Shown piece after piece: positions 34,697 through 43,408 of a stretch of 64,000 nt of DNA. The notes beneath the pieces are model-generated. The model was not told the origin of the DNA. It did not search any database and was given only the letters and a program-made list of their open reading frames with translations. Every line of letters starts with the position of its first letter. Position 1 is the stretch's first letter. The position numbers and the translations under genes are program-made. Source of the DNA: Polaromonas jejuensis NBRC 106434 (lineage in GTDB: Bacteria > Pseudomonadota > Gammaproteobacteria > Burkholderiales > Burkholderiaceae_C); assembly GCF_001598235.1 (NCBI RefSeq), contig NZ_BCYO01000017.1:1-64000 (forward strand). The letters are read 5' to 3'.

Positions 34697-35941
34697 TCAG
34701 GCCGCTTTGGCGATCAGCACGGCGTTGGAGCCGCCAAACGCGAACGAATTGGACATGATCACGCGCAAGCCCGGGCAATCCCGTGCCACCAGGGGGATGT
34801 AGTCGAGATCGCAACGTGGATCCGGGTGTTCGAGGAAGGCGGTCGGTGGCAGCTGTCCGGCCCGCAAGGCCATCACACTGGCGATGAATTCCATGGCGCC
34901 CGCCGCGCCCATGGCGTGCCCATGCCCCCCTTTGCTGGAGCTGACGGGCAAGCGGCTGGCGGCATTCTGAAAGGCCAGCTTGATGGCGTTGGTTTCCACC
35001 ACATCACCGACCTCGGTGGCGGTGCCATGGGCGTTGAGGTAACCGATGTCGGAGGCATTCAGCTCCGCATCGGCGAGCGCCAGCGTCATGGCGCGAGCTT
35101 GCCCTTGCGGCTCGGGCTGTGTCAGGTGATGGGCGTCGGTGGTCGAGGCATAGCCCGAGAGTTCAGCCAGGATGTTGGCACCGCGACGTTGGGCGCTTTC
35201 CCATTCTTCCAGCACCAGCATGGCTGCACCCTCGGCCAGGACCAGGCCGGTGCGGTCAAGGGAAAACGGACGGCATGAGGTTTCGGCGCCATCGGCATGC
35301 GGTTTGGCCAGGGTGTGCATGGCTTGCCAGGCCTTGATGGTGCCGCGGTTCAGCAGCGCTTCCGCGCCGCCTGCCAGCATGGCATCGGCATAGCCGTGCC
35401 GGATCTGGCGAAAGGCTTCCCCGATGGAGGTAGCCGAGGAAGCGCAGGCATTGGACACGGTGCTGCTCGGCCCCTTGAGGCCGAATTCCATCGACACATG
35501 GGCGGCAATGGCATTGTTCATGGCCAGCACAACCGTCATGGGGCGCAGGCGCGCGACTTTTTGCTCCAGCAAGGCGGTGTAGGCCACGTCGGTGGAGCTG
35601 GCACCGCCGCTGCCGGTCCCCATGGAAACGCCAAACCGCTCCGGCGCTAGGCGGCTAGGCCAGGCGGTCGCGTCGCTCAGTCCGGCCTGGGCCATGGCCT
35701 CACGGCCCGCGACCAGCGCAAACTGGCTGACCCGGTCCATGGTCAGCAGACGGGCGCGTGGAAAGTGAGGGTCGGGATCGAAGTCAACCGCCCCCGCCAG
35801 CACGCTTTCGGTGCCGGTTGGAAAGGGGATGTCTATGAACCGGATGCCCGAGCGGGACGAGAGCAGCGACTCAAAGAATACGGGGGTGCCGGTTCCAATG
35901 GCGGAAACAACGCCAAGACCGGTGATGGCAACGCGACGCAT
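34697..35941 (-). CDS. Beta-ketoacyl-ACP synthase (FabF-like, KAS II)
   Basis: A 414-aa thiolase-fold condensing enzyme. The Cys-His-His triad is intact: Cys166 in SNACASSA, His305 in LNAHGTATEVGD and His342 in KGGHGHAMGAAG. It joins malonyl-ACP to an acyl chain by decarboxylative Claisen condensation. The start MRRVAITGLGVVSAIG is canonical. It is the last gene of a reductase-ACP-KAS set on the minus strand, 29 nt after its ACP, so it is probably dedicated to that ACP and separate from housekeeping fatty acid synthesis. No fabD/G/Z genes are nearby. Confidence 0.9.
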   Translation of the reverse strand: MRRVAITGLGVVSAIGTGTPVFFESLLSSRSGIRFIDIPFPTGTESVLAGAVDFDPDPHFPRARLLTMDRVSQFALVAGREAMAQAGLSDATAWPSRLAPERFGVSMGTGSGGASSTDVAYTALLEQKVARLRPMTVVLAMNNAIAAHVSMEFGLKGPSSTVSNACASSATSIGEAFRQIRHGYADAMLAGGAEALLNRGTIKAWQAMHTLAKPHADGAETSCRPFSLDRTGLVLAEGAAMLVLEEWESAQRRGANILAELSGYASTTDAHHLTQPEPQGQARAMTLALADAELNASDIGYLNAHGTATEVGDVVETNAIKLAFQNAASRLPVSSSKGGHGHAMGAAGAMEFIASVMALRAGQLPPTAFLEHPDPRCDLDYIPLVARDCPGLRVIMSNSFAFGGSNAVLIAKAA

Positions 35942-35970
35942 GGCAGTCTTGACCAGCCCCGTCCTGGGGC

Positions 35971-36210
35971 TCAGGCGCCTGGCTTGCCCGCTGGCAACAG
36001 GGGCTCAATCAGCTGGACCATTTCACCCAGGGTGCGCGGCGGATTCGCCTGATCGGGAATCTGGATGCCGAACTTGTCTTCGATCTGGAACAGGAATTCA
36101 ATGACCGCCAGGGAGTCGAGTCCCAGGCTCTCCAGCGTGGCATCCGGCAGCAGTTTGTCCTCGCTGATGCCAAAGGTCTCGGCAAAAAGATTGATCAAAT
36201 CAGAATTCAT
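35971..36210 (-). CDS. Acyl carrier protein
   Basis: A 79-aa acidic four-helix carrier. The phosphopantetheine attachment Ser33 lies in the LGLDSLAVIEFL motif. The N-terminus (MNSDLINLFAETFGI) and the longer Pro-rich C-terminus (LLPAGKPGA) differ from the housekeeping AcpP, so this is likely a specialised ACP. It lies between the reductase and ketosynthase genes on one strand. A possible promoter lies upstream (36237-36264). Confidence 0.9.
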   Translation of the reverse strand: MNSDLINLFAETFGISEDKLLPDATLESLGLDSLAVIEFLFQIEDKFGIQIPDQANPPRTLGEMVQLIEPLLPAGKPGA

Positions 36211-36236
36211 TACCCAACCAGTAAATGTGTAAGCAA

Positions 36237-36264
36237 TTTGTATTGTCCCTCATCGATACGACAA
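36237..36264 (-). promoter_or_regulatory. Candidate promoter for the ACP-ketosynthase pair
   Basis: In minus-strand sense: TTGTCG (36259-36264), a 16-nt spacer and TACAAA (36237-36242), about 20 nt before the likely start region of the ACP leader. It would allow the pair to be expressed apart from the reductase. Confidence 0.35.
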
Positions 36265-36324
36265 CTACCAGTGGCCGGGATCGACGGGGGCATTCTACAA
36301 AGTGATGGCCTTGTTTTTTCTGCC

Positions 36325-37371
36325 TCAGGGCGTGTACATCTGCCGGACGGCATCCGACAGGCTGAAGCTTCCCAGCAGCTCGCCCAGGTAGCTGCTGGGC
36401 GCCGGCGCCATGGCCGCCGCACCGATTTCGGCCCGCAGGCGGGCATTGCTGAACACCGCGTCGGCGGTCAGGAAGGGCAGGTAGGGCTGCAGGGCTTCGT
36501 ACATCCAGCGCTGGCGGGCGAATTGGGGCGTGGGCACATAGTCGCGGCCGCGCATCACCATCTTGCCGATGCCGGGCATGCTTGTTTTCAGCTCATCGGC
36601 CAGCGCCTTGAAGGTCATGGAGTCTTCCCCGGTCGACACATGGTAGCAGTCATGCGTCAGGTCGGCCTTGAGCAGCATTTCGGCAAACGCGCCGGCGATG
36701 AAGTCCACCGGTGCAAAGTCGAGCTTGGCCATCGGGTCAAGCGGCACATCGCCCAGCTCGGCCATCACCGGAATCGCCCACAGCATGTTGCGCGACAGCT
36801 TGGCGTCGTCAATGCCGCGGGCCAGCACGATGCCGGGTCGCAGGCTGACAAAGGGGCTGCCGGCGGCGCGCAACAGCGTCTCGGCGTCGCGCTTGGAGCG
36901 GATGTAGTCGTTGGCATAGCCGGCAAACGGCTGGTCTTCGGTGATCACGCCGCGCGGCTCGGTGGTCACGGCCGCCGTTCCCACGAAAAAGCCGCGCTGC
37001 GAGGGCTTGAGGTTTTTGAGGATGCCGGAAAACTGCTCGGCGGCCTTGATATTGATGGGGTAGACGCCCGCACCAGGCTTGAAGGAGGTGCTGGCCGCGG
37101 AGTGCAGGACCACGTCTGCCGATTGCAGCACTTCGGTGCTCAGGCCGAAGTTGGGCTCGATCACATCGCCGGCTTGCGCCGACACCATCTCGGCAAATTC
37201 AGGCTTCCACAAAACGCTTTTTTGCAGACGTTCGAGAAGGCGCTGGCGGGCCTGGTCGGCATCCGGGGCACGCACCACAGCGGTGCTATAGACGCCGCGC
37301 CCGGCCAGAAGAAGCATCAACTCGCCGCCAATCAGGCCGGTTGCGCCCGAAAGCAGTACGCGTTTTGACAT
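36325..37371 (-). CDS. NAD(P)-dependent thioester reductase/epimerase-type SDR
   Basis: A 348-aa extended short-chain dehydrogenase. The Rossmann motif GATGLIGGELML lies at the N-terminus, followed by LHSAASTSFKPG and the YxxxK pair in YANDYIRSK. DFAPVDFIAGAFAEML and HVSTGE near the C-terminus are typical of NAD_binding_4 (male-sterility/thioester reductase) proteins, which can release carrier-bound acyl chains as aldehydes or alcohols. It heads the reductase-ACP-KAS set. A promoter (37399-37427) lies directly upstream, and a weak terminator separates it from the RND gene. An acyl-ACP substrate is inferred from context. Confidence 0.82.
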   Translation of the reverse strand: MSKRVLLSGATGLIGGELMLLLAGRGVYSTAVVRAPDADQARQRLLERLQKSVLWKPEFAEMVSAQAGDVIEPNFGLSTEVLQSADVVLHSAASTSFKPGAGVYPINIKAAEQFSGILKNLKPSQRGFFVGTAAVTTEPRGVITEDQPFAGYANDYIRSKRDAETLLRAAGSPFVSLRPGIVLARGIDDAKLSRNMLWAIPVMAELGDVPLDPMAKLDFAPVDFIAGAFAEMLLKADLTHDCYHVSTGEDSMTFKALADELKTSMPGIGKMVMRGRDYVPTPQFARQRWMYEALQPYLPFLTADAVFSNARLRAEIGAAAMAPAPSSYLGELLGSFSLSDAVRQMYTP

Positions 37372-37398
37372 GTTAAGAAATGTAAAGCCAAGCTTGTA

Positions 37399-37427
37399 AG
37401 TATAAGCCAGCCGGCTTTCGGGGCCAA
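37399..37427 (-). promoter_or_regulatory. Candidate sigma-70 promoter for the reductase-ACP-KAS set
   Basis: In minus-strand sense: TTGGCC (37422-37427), a 17-nt spacer and TATACT (37399-37404). It lies 28 nt upstream of the reductase ATG. Confidence 0.55.
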
Positions 37428-37430
37428 TAG

Positions 37431-37448
37431 AAACCCGCGCGGAGCGGG
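37431..37448 (-). terminator. Weak terminator after the RND operon
   Basis: In minus-strand sense: CCCGC, a 5-nt loop, GCGGG and then TTTCT. It lies just before the reductase promoter. The stem is short but all GC, and the T-tract is short. Confidence 0.4.
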
Positions 37449-37530
37449 CGGCTAAATCACCAAAATTGCACGGCGAGGCTGCTTTTTACAGGTCAACACG
37501 ACAAAACCGGTGCCAGGGCCGGCTGGCGGG

Positions 37531-40500
37531 CTATTGCCCGGCTTGGCCCTGGGGGTTTCTGGCGCCCTGCCGGCGTCCGCGCAAGCGCCCCGCCAGGCGC
37601 CTGATCCCGTGTTCCAGGTCGTCGATGTAGGTAAACACCGCGGGCACCACCAGCAGGCTGAGCACGGTGGAGGTGATCAGCCCGCCTATGACCGCGATCG
37701 ACATGGGTGAGCGAAAGCTGGGATCGGCGGCGCCCAGGCCCAGGGCAATCGGCAACATGCCTGCGCCCATGGCCAGGGTGGTCATGATGATGGGCCGGGC
37801 GCGCTTGTGGCAGGCGTCGAGCAGGGCGTCCCGGCGTGACAGCTGGTGCTCGCGCCGCGCCACGATGGCATATTCAACCAGCAGGATGGAGTTCTTCGTG
37901 GCGATGCCCATCAGCATGATGAGGCCGATCAGCGAGGGCATGGAAAAGGCTTTCTGCGCCATCAGCAGGCCGACAAAGGCGCCGCCCAATGACAAAGGTA
38001 AAGCGGCAAGAATCGTCACCGGGTGCAGGAAATCCTTGAACAGCAGCACCAGCACGATGTAGATGCACAGCACGCCGGTCAGCATGGCCAGGCCAAAACT
38101 GGCAAACAGCTCGCCCATGACTTCGGCGTCACCGACCTCCACCACCTTGACGCCGGCCGGCAGGTCTTTGATGGCCGGAAGCTTTTTCACCGCTTCGGTG
38201 ACATCGCCGAGTGCCCGTCCCGAAAGCTCGATCTCAAACTTGACGTTGCGCGAGCGGTCGTAGCGGTCGATGATGGCCGGGCCGCCCGTCACTTCCAGGG
38301 TGGCGACCTGCCCCAGCATTACCGGGCCGACACCCGGCTTGACGCTGGGCACCGCCAGGCGCTCCAGCACGCTGAGGTCTTTGCGTGCGGCGTCGTCGAG
38401 CTTGACGACAATCGGCACCTGCCGCTCGGGCAGGTTCAGTTTGGGCAGCGATTCCTCGTAGTCGCCGACGGTGGCAATGCGCAGCGTCTCGCCCATGGCC
38501 GCACTGGTCACGCCCAGATCGGCGGCGCGGGCGAAATCGGGACGGACTGCGATTTCCGGCCGCACCAGGCTGGCGCTGGACGAGATGTTGCCCAGGCCCG
38601 GAATGGTCCGCAGGTCTTTTTCAACCGCCAGCGCGGCGGTTTGCAGCGCGTTGGGATCTTCGGCGGTCAGCATCAGGATATAGGCCTCTCCCGAGCCGCC
38701 CAGTCCGACTTTGCTGCGCACCCCCGGCAGGGCTTCGAGCGCGGCCCGCATCTTGTTTTCAATGCCCTGCTTGCGCGGGCGGGCGCTGCGTTCGGCCAGC
38801 AGCACCGTCAGGGTGGCCTTGCGGGTTTCCGCTGCGCCCTGCATGGCGAACGGGTCACTCCCGGCCGAGCCACCGCCAATGGTGGTGTAGACGCTTTTGA
38901 CATGCGCCACCTGGCTCACCAGCAGGCGCGCCTGTTCTGCCGAGGCTTTGGTTTGCGCCAGCGTGGCGCCGGGCGGCAACTCCAGGTAGACCTGGGTTTG
39001 CGAGTTGTCGTCGGGCGGAATGAAGCCGGTGGGCAGCAGCGGAATCAGCATCACCGAGCCGAAGAAAAAGACGGTGGCGAAGGCCATGGTCGTTGCGCGG
39101 TGCTGCATGCACCAGGTGGCCGCGCGCAGGTAGAGCTTCATCCAGCGAGGCTCCGAATGCTGGCCCACGATGGGCTTGAGAATGTAGGCCGCCATCATGG
39201 GCGTCAACACCCGGGCCACGACCAGCGAGGCGAAGACGGCGAGCGAGGCGGTCCAGCCGAACTGCTTGAAGAACTTTCCGGCCACGCCGCTCATGAAGGC
39301 GGTGGGCAAGAAGACGGCAATCAGCGTGAAAGTCGTGGCCACCACAGCGAGGCCGATTTCATCGGCCGCTTCCATCGCCGCTTCGTAAGGCGTTTTGCCC
39401 ATGCGCAGGTGGCGCACGATGTTCTCCACCTCCACGATCGCGTCATCCACCAGGATGCCGATCACCAGGGACAGTGCCAGCAGCGTGATGACGTTGATGG
39501 AAAAGCCCAGCAGGTGCATGCCGATAAACGCCGGGATCACCGACAGCGGCAGCGCCACGGCCGACACGAAGGTCGCGCGCCAGTCGCGCAGGAACAGCCA
39601 CACCACCAGCACCGCCAGCATGCCGCCTTCGTACAGCAGGTTCATGGAGCCGTCGTACTCTTCCTGCACCGGCTGCACAAAATTGAAGGCTTCGGTGAGT
39701 TCCACGTCGGGGTATTGCTGCTTGAGTTCGGCCAGCGCCTTTCGCACCGCCGCGCCCACCGCGACTTCGCTTTCGCCGCGGCTGCGCGATACCTCGAAGC
39801 CCACCACCGGCTTGCCGTCGAGCAAGGCGGCGGCGCGCGGCTCGGCCGTGGTGTCGCTGACAGTGGCCACCTCATCGAGCCGGATGCGCCGGCCATCGCT
39901 GAGGGCCAGCTCCAGCCGGCCCAGCTCCTCGGCGGACTTGACGGTCGCCATCGTGCGCATGGGTTGCTCGCTGCCGCCCAGATCGGCGCGGCCGCCCGCG
40001 CTTTCCGTCTGGACCTGGCGCAGCTGGCGCGAGATGTCGGCCGCGGTGGCGCCCAAAGCCTGCAGGCGCGAGGGGTCCAGCGCCACGCGTACCTCACGCG
40101 ACACGCCGCCTACGCGATTGACGGCGCCCACGCCACGCACGGCCAGAAGCTTGCGCGAAATATCGTTATCGACAAACCAGGACAGCGCCTCTTGGTCCAT
40201 GCGTGGTGAGCGGATGGTGAAGGCCAGCACGGGCTGGTTAGCCAGGTCCATCTTGGTGACGACCGGGTCGCGCACATCGCCCGGCAATTCGCCGCGCACT
40301 TTGGCCACGGCGGCGCGCACGTCATCCACGGCTTCCTGCACCGGTTTTTCGAGCCGGAACTCGGCGGTGATGCTGACGCCGCCATCCTGCACCTTGGTGT
40401 AGAGGTGCTTGAGGCCCTGTAGGGTGGCCATCGAGTTTTCCAGCTTGCGCGCCACTTCGCTCTCAAGCTGGGCCGGTGCCGCGCCGGGCAGCGAGGCCGA

Positions 40501-40641
40501 CACCGACACCGTGGGCAGATCGATGTCGGGAAAATTCTGCACCTTCATCGCTTTGAACGACAGCATGCCCGCAAAGCTCAGCAGCACAAACAGCATGACG
40601 GCAGGGATCGGATTCTTGATAGCCCAGGCGGAGACATTCAT
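37531..40641 (-). CDS. RND-family efflux permease (HAE1/AcrB type)
   Basis: A 1036-aa inner-membrane proton-driven pump with 12 membrane helices and two large periplasmic loops. The start MNVSAWAIKNPIPAVMLFVLL is the usual cytoplasmic-side entry, and QNFPDIDLPTVSV follows. The proton-relay Asp pair sits in LVIGILVDDAIVEVENI of helix 4. The last half carries LMLMGIATKNSILLVEYA. It works with the adaptor upstream (14-nt gap) and the NodT-type outer-membrane channel. The exported compound is unknown. Directly downstream on the same strand is the reductase-ACP-KAS set. Confidence 0.95.
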   Translation of the reverse strand: MNVSAWAIKNPIPAVMLFVLLSFAGMLSFKAMKVQNFPDIDLPTVSVSASLPGAAPAQLESEVARKLENSMATLQGLKHLYTKVQDGGVSITAEFRLEKPVQEAVDDVRAAVAKVRGELPGDVRDPVVTKMDLANQPVLAFTIRSPRMDQEALSWFVDNDISRKLLAVRGVGAVNRVGGVSREVRVALDPSRLQALGATAADISRQLRQVQTESAGGRADLGGSEQPMRTMATVKSAEELGRLELALSDGRRIRLDEVATVSDTTAEPRAAALLDGKPVVGFEVSRSRGESEVAVGAAVRKALAELKQQYPDVELTEAFNFVQPVQEEYDGSMNLLYEGGMLAVLVVWLFLRDWRATFVSAVALPLSVIPAFIGMHLLGFSINVITLLALSLVIGILVDDAIVEVENIVRHLRMGKTPYEAAMEAADEIGLAVVATTFTLIAVFLPTAFMSGVAGKFFKQFGWTASLAVFASLVVARVLTPMMAAYILKPIVGQHSEPRWMKLYLRAATWCMQHRATTMAFATVFFFGSVMLIPLLPTGFIPPDDNSQTQVYLELPPGATLAQTKASAEQARLLVSQVAHVKSVYTTIGGGSAGSDPFAMQGAAETRKATLTVLLAERSARPRKQGIENKMRAALEALPGVRSKVGLGGSGEAYILMLTAEDPNALQTAALAVEKDLRTIPGLGNISSSASLVRPEIAVRPDFARAADLGVTSAAMGETLRIATVGDYEESLPKLNLPERQVPIVVKLDDAARKDLSVLERLAVPSVKPGVGPVMLGQVATLEVTGGPAIIDRYDRSRNVKFEIELSGRALGDVTEAVKKLPAIKDLPAGVKVVEVGDAEVMGELFASFGLAMLTGVLCIYIVLVLLFKDFLHPVTILAALPLSLGGAFVGLLMAQKAFSMPSLIGLIMLMGIATKNSILLVEYAIVARREHQLSRRDALLDACHKRARPIIMTTLAMGAGMLPIALGLGAADPSFRSPMSIAVIGGLITSTVLSLLVVPAVFTYIDDLEHGIRRLAGRLRGRRQGARNPQGQAGQ

Positions 40642-40655
40642 GAGGAGATTGCTCC

Positions 40656-41828
40656 TTAATTGGTAGCTATCTGCGCTGAACTGGCGGGGGCTGCAGGCTG
40701 ATTTGATGTTGAGGCATCGTTCACCCGCACCAGATCACCGTCGTTCAGAAAGCCGGCACCGCTCACAATGACCCGTGTGTCGGCGGCCAGGCCGGCGGTG
40801 ATCTCGACCCGGTCACCGACCCGCCGGCCGGTCTGCACCTTGAGCTGGCTGATGCGCTGGTCGGCATTCAGCCGGAACACATAGCTGAAGCCGTCGCGCA
40901 GCACCAGCGCGGGTTGCGGAACCGTCAGCGCGGCCGTCGTTCCCAGCTCAAATTCGCCCCGGGCAAACATGCCGGCCTTGGCCGGCGACGCCATGCCGGC
41001 AGAGCCAGGCAGGTCCACATAGACCAGGCCGGCGCGGGTTTGCGGGTCCACGCTGGGGGCGACCATGCGCACCCGGCCCCTGAGTTCGGCGCCGCTGGCG
41101 GCCGTCACCGTGACCGGTGTGCCGGGCTGGATGCGGCCCAGCTCGGCCGAGGTGACTTCGGCGCGCCACTCCAGGCGTCCGCCGCGAATCATGCGAAACA
41201 GCTCCGTGCCGGCGCCCACCACCGCGCCCAGGGTGGCGCTGCGCGCGGAAATCACGCCGCTGTCGGGGGCCAGCACCCGGGTCTGGCGGCCGCGCAGCTG
41301 CTGCGCGGCGAGCACGGCCTGGGCCGCTTCGACGCGGGCCTTGGCGGTTTGTTCGGCCGTGTTGTACTGGTTGATCTGCTGCGCGCTCAGGGCGCCCGAG
41401 CGCTCCAGCGTGCGTGCGCGCGCCGCGTTGTCGGCGGCATCCAGCGCATTGGCCTGGGCTTCCAGGAGGCTGGCGCGCGCCTGCGCGGTGTCGGCCTGCA
41501 CGCTGCCTTCGTAAAACACGGCCAGCACCTGCCCGGCCTTGACCTTGTCACCCACGTTGACCCGCACCTCGATCAGGCGCAGGCCGTTGGATTCGGAGCC
41601 GATGATGGCTTCCTGCCAGGCCGTGATGCTGCCATTGGCGCTGAGCTTGACAGGAAGACTGAGCGGCTGCGGCAGCGCCGTGGTCACCGTCAGGGCCGGC
41701 TTGGCGGCCCCTGCCCCGGATGCAGGGGCGGCCCCGGATTTTGAAGAAAAAATGGCTACTGCGCCCGCAGACAGGGCGATGGCAGCTATCAAAACAAGAG
41801 CTAGCGGCTTGCGCTTGAAGTTTTCCAT
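40656..41828 (-). CDS. RND periplasmic adaptor (membrane fusion protein)
   Basis: A 390-aa HlyD/AcrA-type adaptor. An N-terminal hydrophobic anchor (about residues 9-27) is followed by the lipoyl half-motif VRVNVGDKVKAGQVLA, a coiled-coil hairpin (about 110-175, rich in Ala/Gln/Glu) and the second lipoyl half (RVLAPDSGVISARSAT). Beta-barrel and membrane-proximal domains come last. It bridges the RND pump and NodT channel. The anchor is encoded by a family A repeat copy (41743-41805) read in frame. There are 50 nt to the outer-membrane gene upstream and 14 nt to the pump gene downstream. Confidence 0.93.
   Translation of the reverse strand: MENFKRKPLALVLIAAIALSAGAVAIFSSKSGAAPASGAGAAKPALTVTTALPQPLSLPVKLSANGSITAWQEAIIGSESNGLRLIEVRVNVGDKVKAGQVLAVFYEGSVQADTAQARASLLEAQANALDAADNAARARTLERSGALSAQQINQYNTAEQTAKARVEAAQAVLAAQQLRGRQTRVLAPDSGVISARSATLGAVVGAGTELFRMIRGGRLEWRAEVTSAELGRIQPGTPVTVTAASGAELRGRVRMVAPSVDPQTRAGLVYVDLPGSAGMASPAKAGMFARGEFELGTTAALTVPQPALVLRDGFSYVFRLNADQRISQLKVQTGRRVGDRVEITAGLAADTRVIVSGAGFLNDGDLVRVNDASTSNQPAAPASSAQIATN
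41743..41805 (-). repeat. Family A palindromic repeat, copy inside the adaptor gene
   Basis: On the minus (coding) strand: GCTAGCTCTTG, TTTTGATAGCTGC, then ATCGCCC pairing toward GCGGGC and a CCATTTTTTC tail. It is read in frame and encodes most of the adaptor's N-terminal hydrophobic anchor (ALVLIAAIALSAGAVAIF). Confidence 0.65.
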
Positions 41829-41878
41829 GAGAGGTGATCCGTCGGTCGTGTGGGCAGTGGCAAGGCGGGGCGCCGCCC

Positions 41879-43408
41879 TCAGGGGGCGGTGAGCAGGGCG
41901 GGTGTGATCGGGGCAGAAACATCGCTGGTCATGGGCGGTGGCGGCGGGCTGGCCGCGGTCCAGCCACCGCCCAGCGCCCGGTATAGGGCCACCCAGGCGC
42001 TGCGGCGTTCGCGCTGCAGGTTCACGACGGCGCTCTGCGCCGCCAGCAGGGTGCGCCGCACGTCTTCGAGTTCCACCAGGCTGATTAGGCCGCTGGCGTA
42101 ACGGGCCTGGGTTGCGGTGAAGGATGCAAGGTAGCCCTCGGCGGCGACCATGGCGTCCTGGTTGCGTTCCGCGGTGCTTTGCAGGTTGACGAGGGCTTCT
42201 TCCACCTCCCGGACGGCCTGGCGCACGCTGCCGCGGTACTGGGCCGCCGCGTTCTCGTACCGCGCCTTGGCGGCTTCCACGTTGGCTTCGCTCGCACCGC
42301 CATCAAACAGCGGAATGGTCAGTTGCAGCGGCCCCACCGACCAGGTGTCAAAGCGCTGCGAAAAATGACCCGTTTTCGATTCGGCGGTGGCGATGGAGCC
42401 GCTGAGGTTCAGGCGCGGGTAGCGTTCCGCGCGCGCGCTGCCTACCTCCAGGTGGGCAGCATCCACCTCGCGCGCCGCGTTGAAAATATCGGGCCGTTGG
42501 GCCAGCACCTCGGCCGGCACGCTGACCACGGGCGCCGGGGATTCCTGCGCCAGGTCGGCGGGCGCCTGGGCCAGTTTTTGCCGCAAGTCGGTCTCTGCCA
42601 TGGCGGTCAGCGCCACCAGCGCCTTGACATCGAGATCGCACAGCGTGCGTTGCTGGATGGCGTTGCCCCGGCCTTCTGCCGCGCTGGCACGCGCCAGTGC
42701 GGCGGTGGCGGGCGCCTGAAAGCCAGCCTGGGTGCTGAGTTCTGCCAGGCGCGAGGTTTCCTCCCGGGACGCGGCATCGGCGCGCGCGACAGCCAGCAGT
42801 TTTTCACAGGCCCGCAGGCTGTAGTACTGATTGGCCACCTCGGCGGCGACCGACACCCGCGCAGCGTGCCACAGCGCCTGGGAGCCTTCCAGCCGCTGCT
42901 GGTCGGCATCGCGGCTGGCGGCGTACTGGCCGAACAGGTCGATTTCCCACGACGACTGCAAGCCCGCCTCGCGGGTCGTGGTGATCGGGGAGATGGTCCG
43001 GCTCACGGGTGGCGGGCGGCTGCGGGTGACGCTGCCGACAGCGTCCAGGGTGGGCAGCATGGCCGCGCCGGAGGCCACACGGGACGCGCGCGCCTGCTCG
43101 ATGTTGGACAGCGCCGACACGATGGACGGGCTGGCGGCCTCGGCGGCCATGATCAACTCCACGAGCAAGGGGTCATTCTGCTGCTGCCACCACTGCGCCA
43201 GGCTGGCCAGGCTGCCGCGGTGCGGCAATGCCGCCGTGGTGCCTGCCGCCGGCAAGGGAGCCTGCCACGCGGGCGGAATGGCGACGGCGACAGGGGCAAA
43301 CGGGGCTTCGACCGCACAGCCCGCCAGCCATAAAGCCCCCAAGGGCCAGAGGCGGAGCCACAGGTTCAGCCGGCGGGAAGGCTGCGGTTGGCGCTCAGAC
43401 CTTTTCAT
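41879..43408 (-). CDS. NodT-family outer-membrane efflux lipoprotein (TolC-like)
   Basis: A 509-aa outer-membrane channel subunit. The signal peptide ends in the lipobox LAGC, so the protein is lipidated. Two OEP repeats follow, with features such as RASRVASGAAMLPTLDAVG, SWEIDLFGQYAASRDAD, QRPDIFNAAREVDAA and GLISLVELEDVRRTLLAAQ. It forms the exit duct for the RND pump. The ATG at 43408 overlaps the last 14 nt of the TetR gene, so the operon is TetR-NodT-adaptor-pump. The C-terminal tail is Pro-rich. Confidence 0.93.
   Translation of the reverse strand: MKRSERQPQPSRRLNLWLRLWPLGALWLAGCAVEAPFAPVAVAIPPAWQAPLPAAGTTAALPHRGSLASLAQWWQQQNDPLLVELIMAAEAASPSIVSALSNIEQARASRVASGAAMLPTLDAVGSVTRSRPPPVSRTISPITTTREAGLQSSWEIDLFGQYAASRDADQQRLEGSQALWHAARVSVAAEVANQYYSLRACEKLLAVARADAASREETSRLAELSTQAGFQAPATAALARASAAEGRGNAIQQRTLCDLDVKALVALTAMAETDLRQKLAQAPADLAQESPAPVVSVPAEVLAQRPDIFNAAREVDAAHLEVGSARAERYPRLNLSGSIATAESKTGHFSQRFDTWSVGPLQLTIPLFDGGASEANVEAAKARYENAAAQYRGSVRQAVREVEEALVNLQSTAERNQDAMVAAEGYLASFTATQARYASGLISLVELEDVRRTLLAAQSAVVNLQRERRSAWVALYRALGGGWTAASPPPPPMTSDVSAPITPALLTAP

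Noticed and set aside
40656..40680. Further family A repeat at the end of the adaptor gene
   Set aside because: Only a short GATAGCTACC stretch matches. The paired arms and the second hairpin are missing, so it may be chance.
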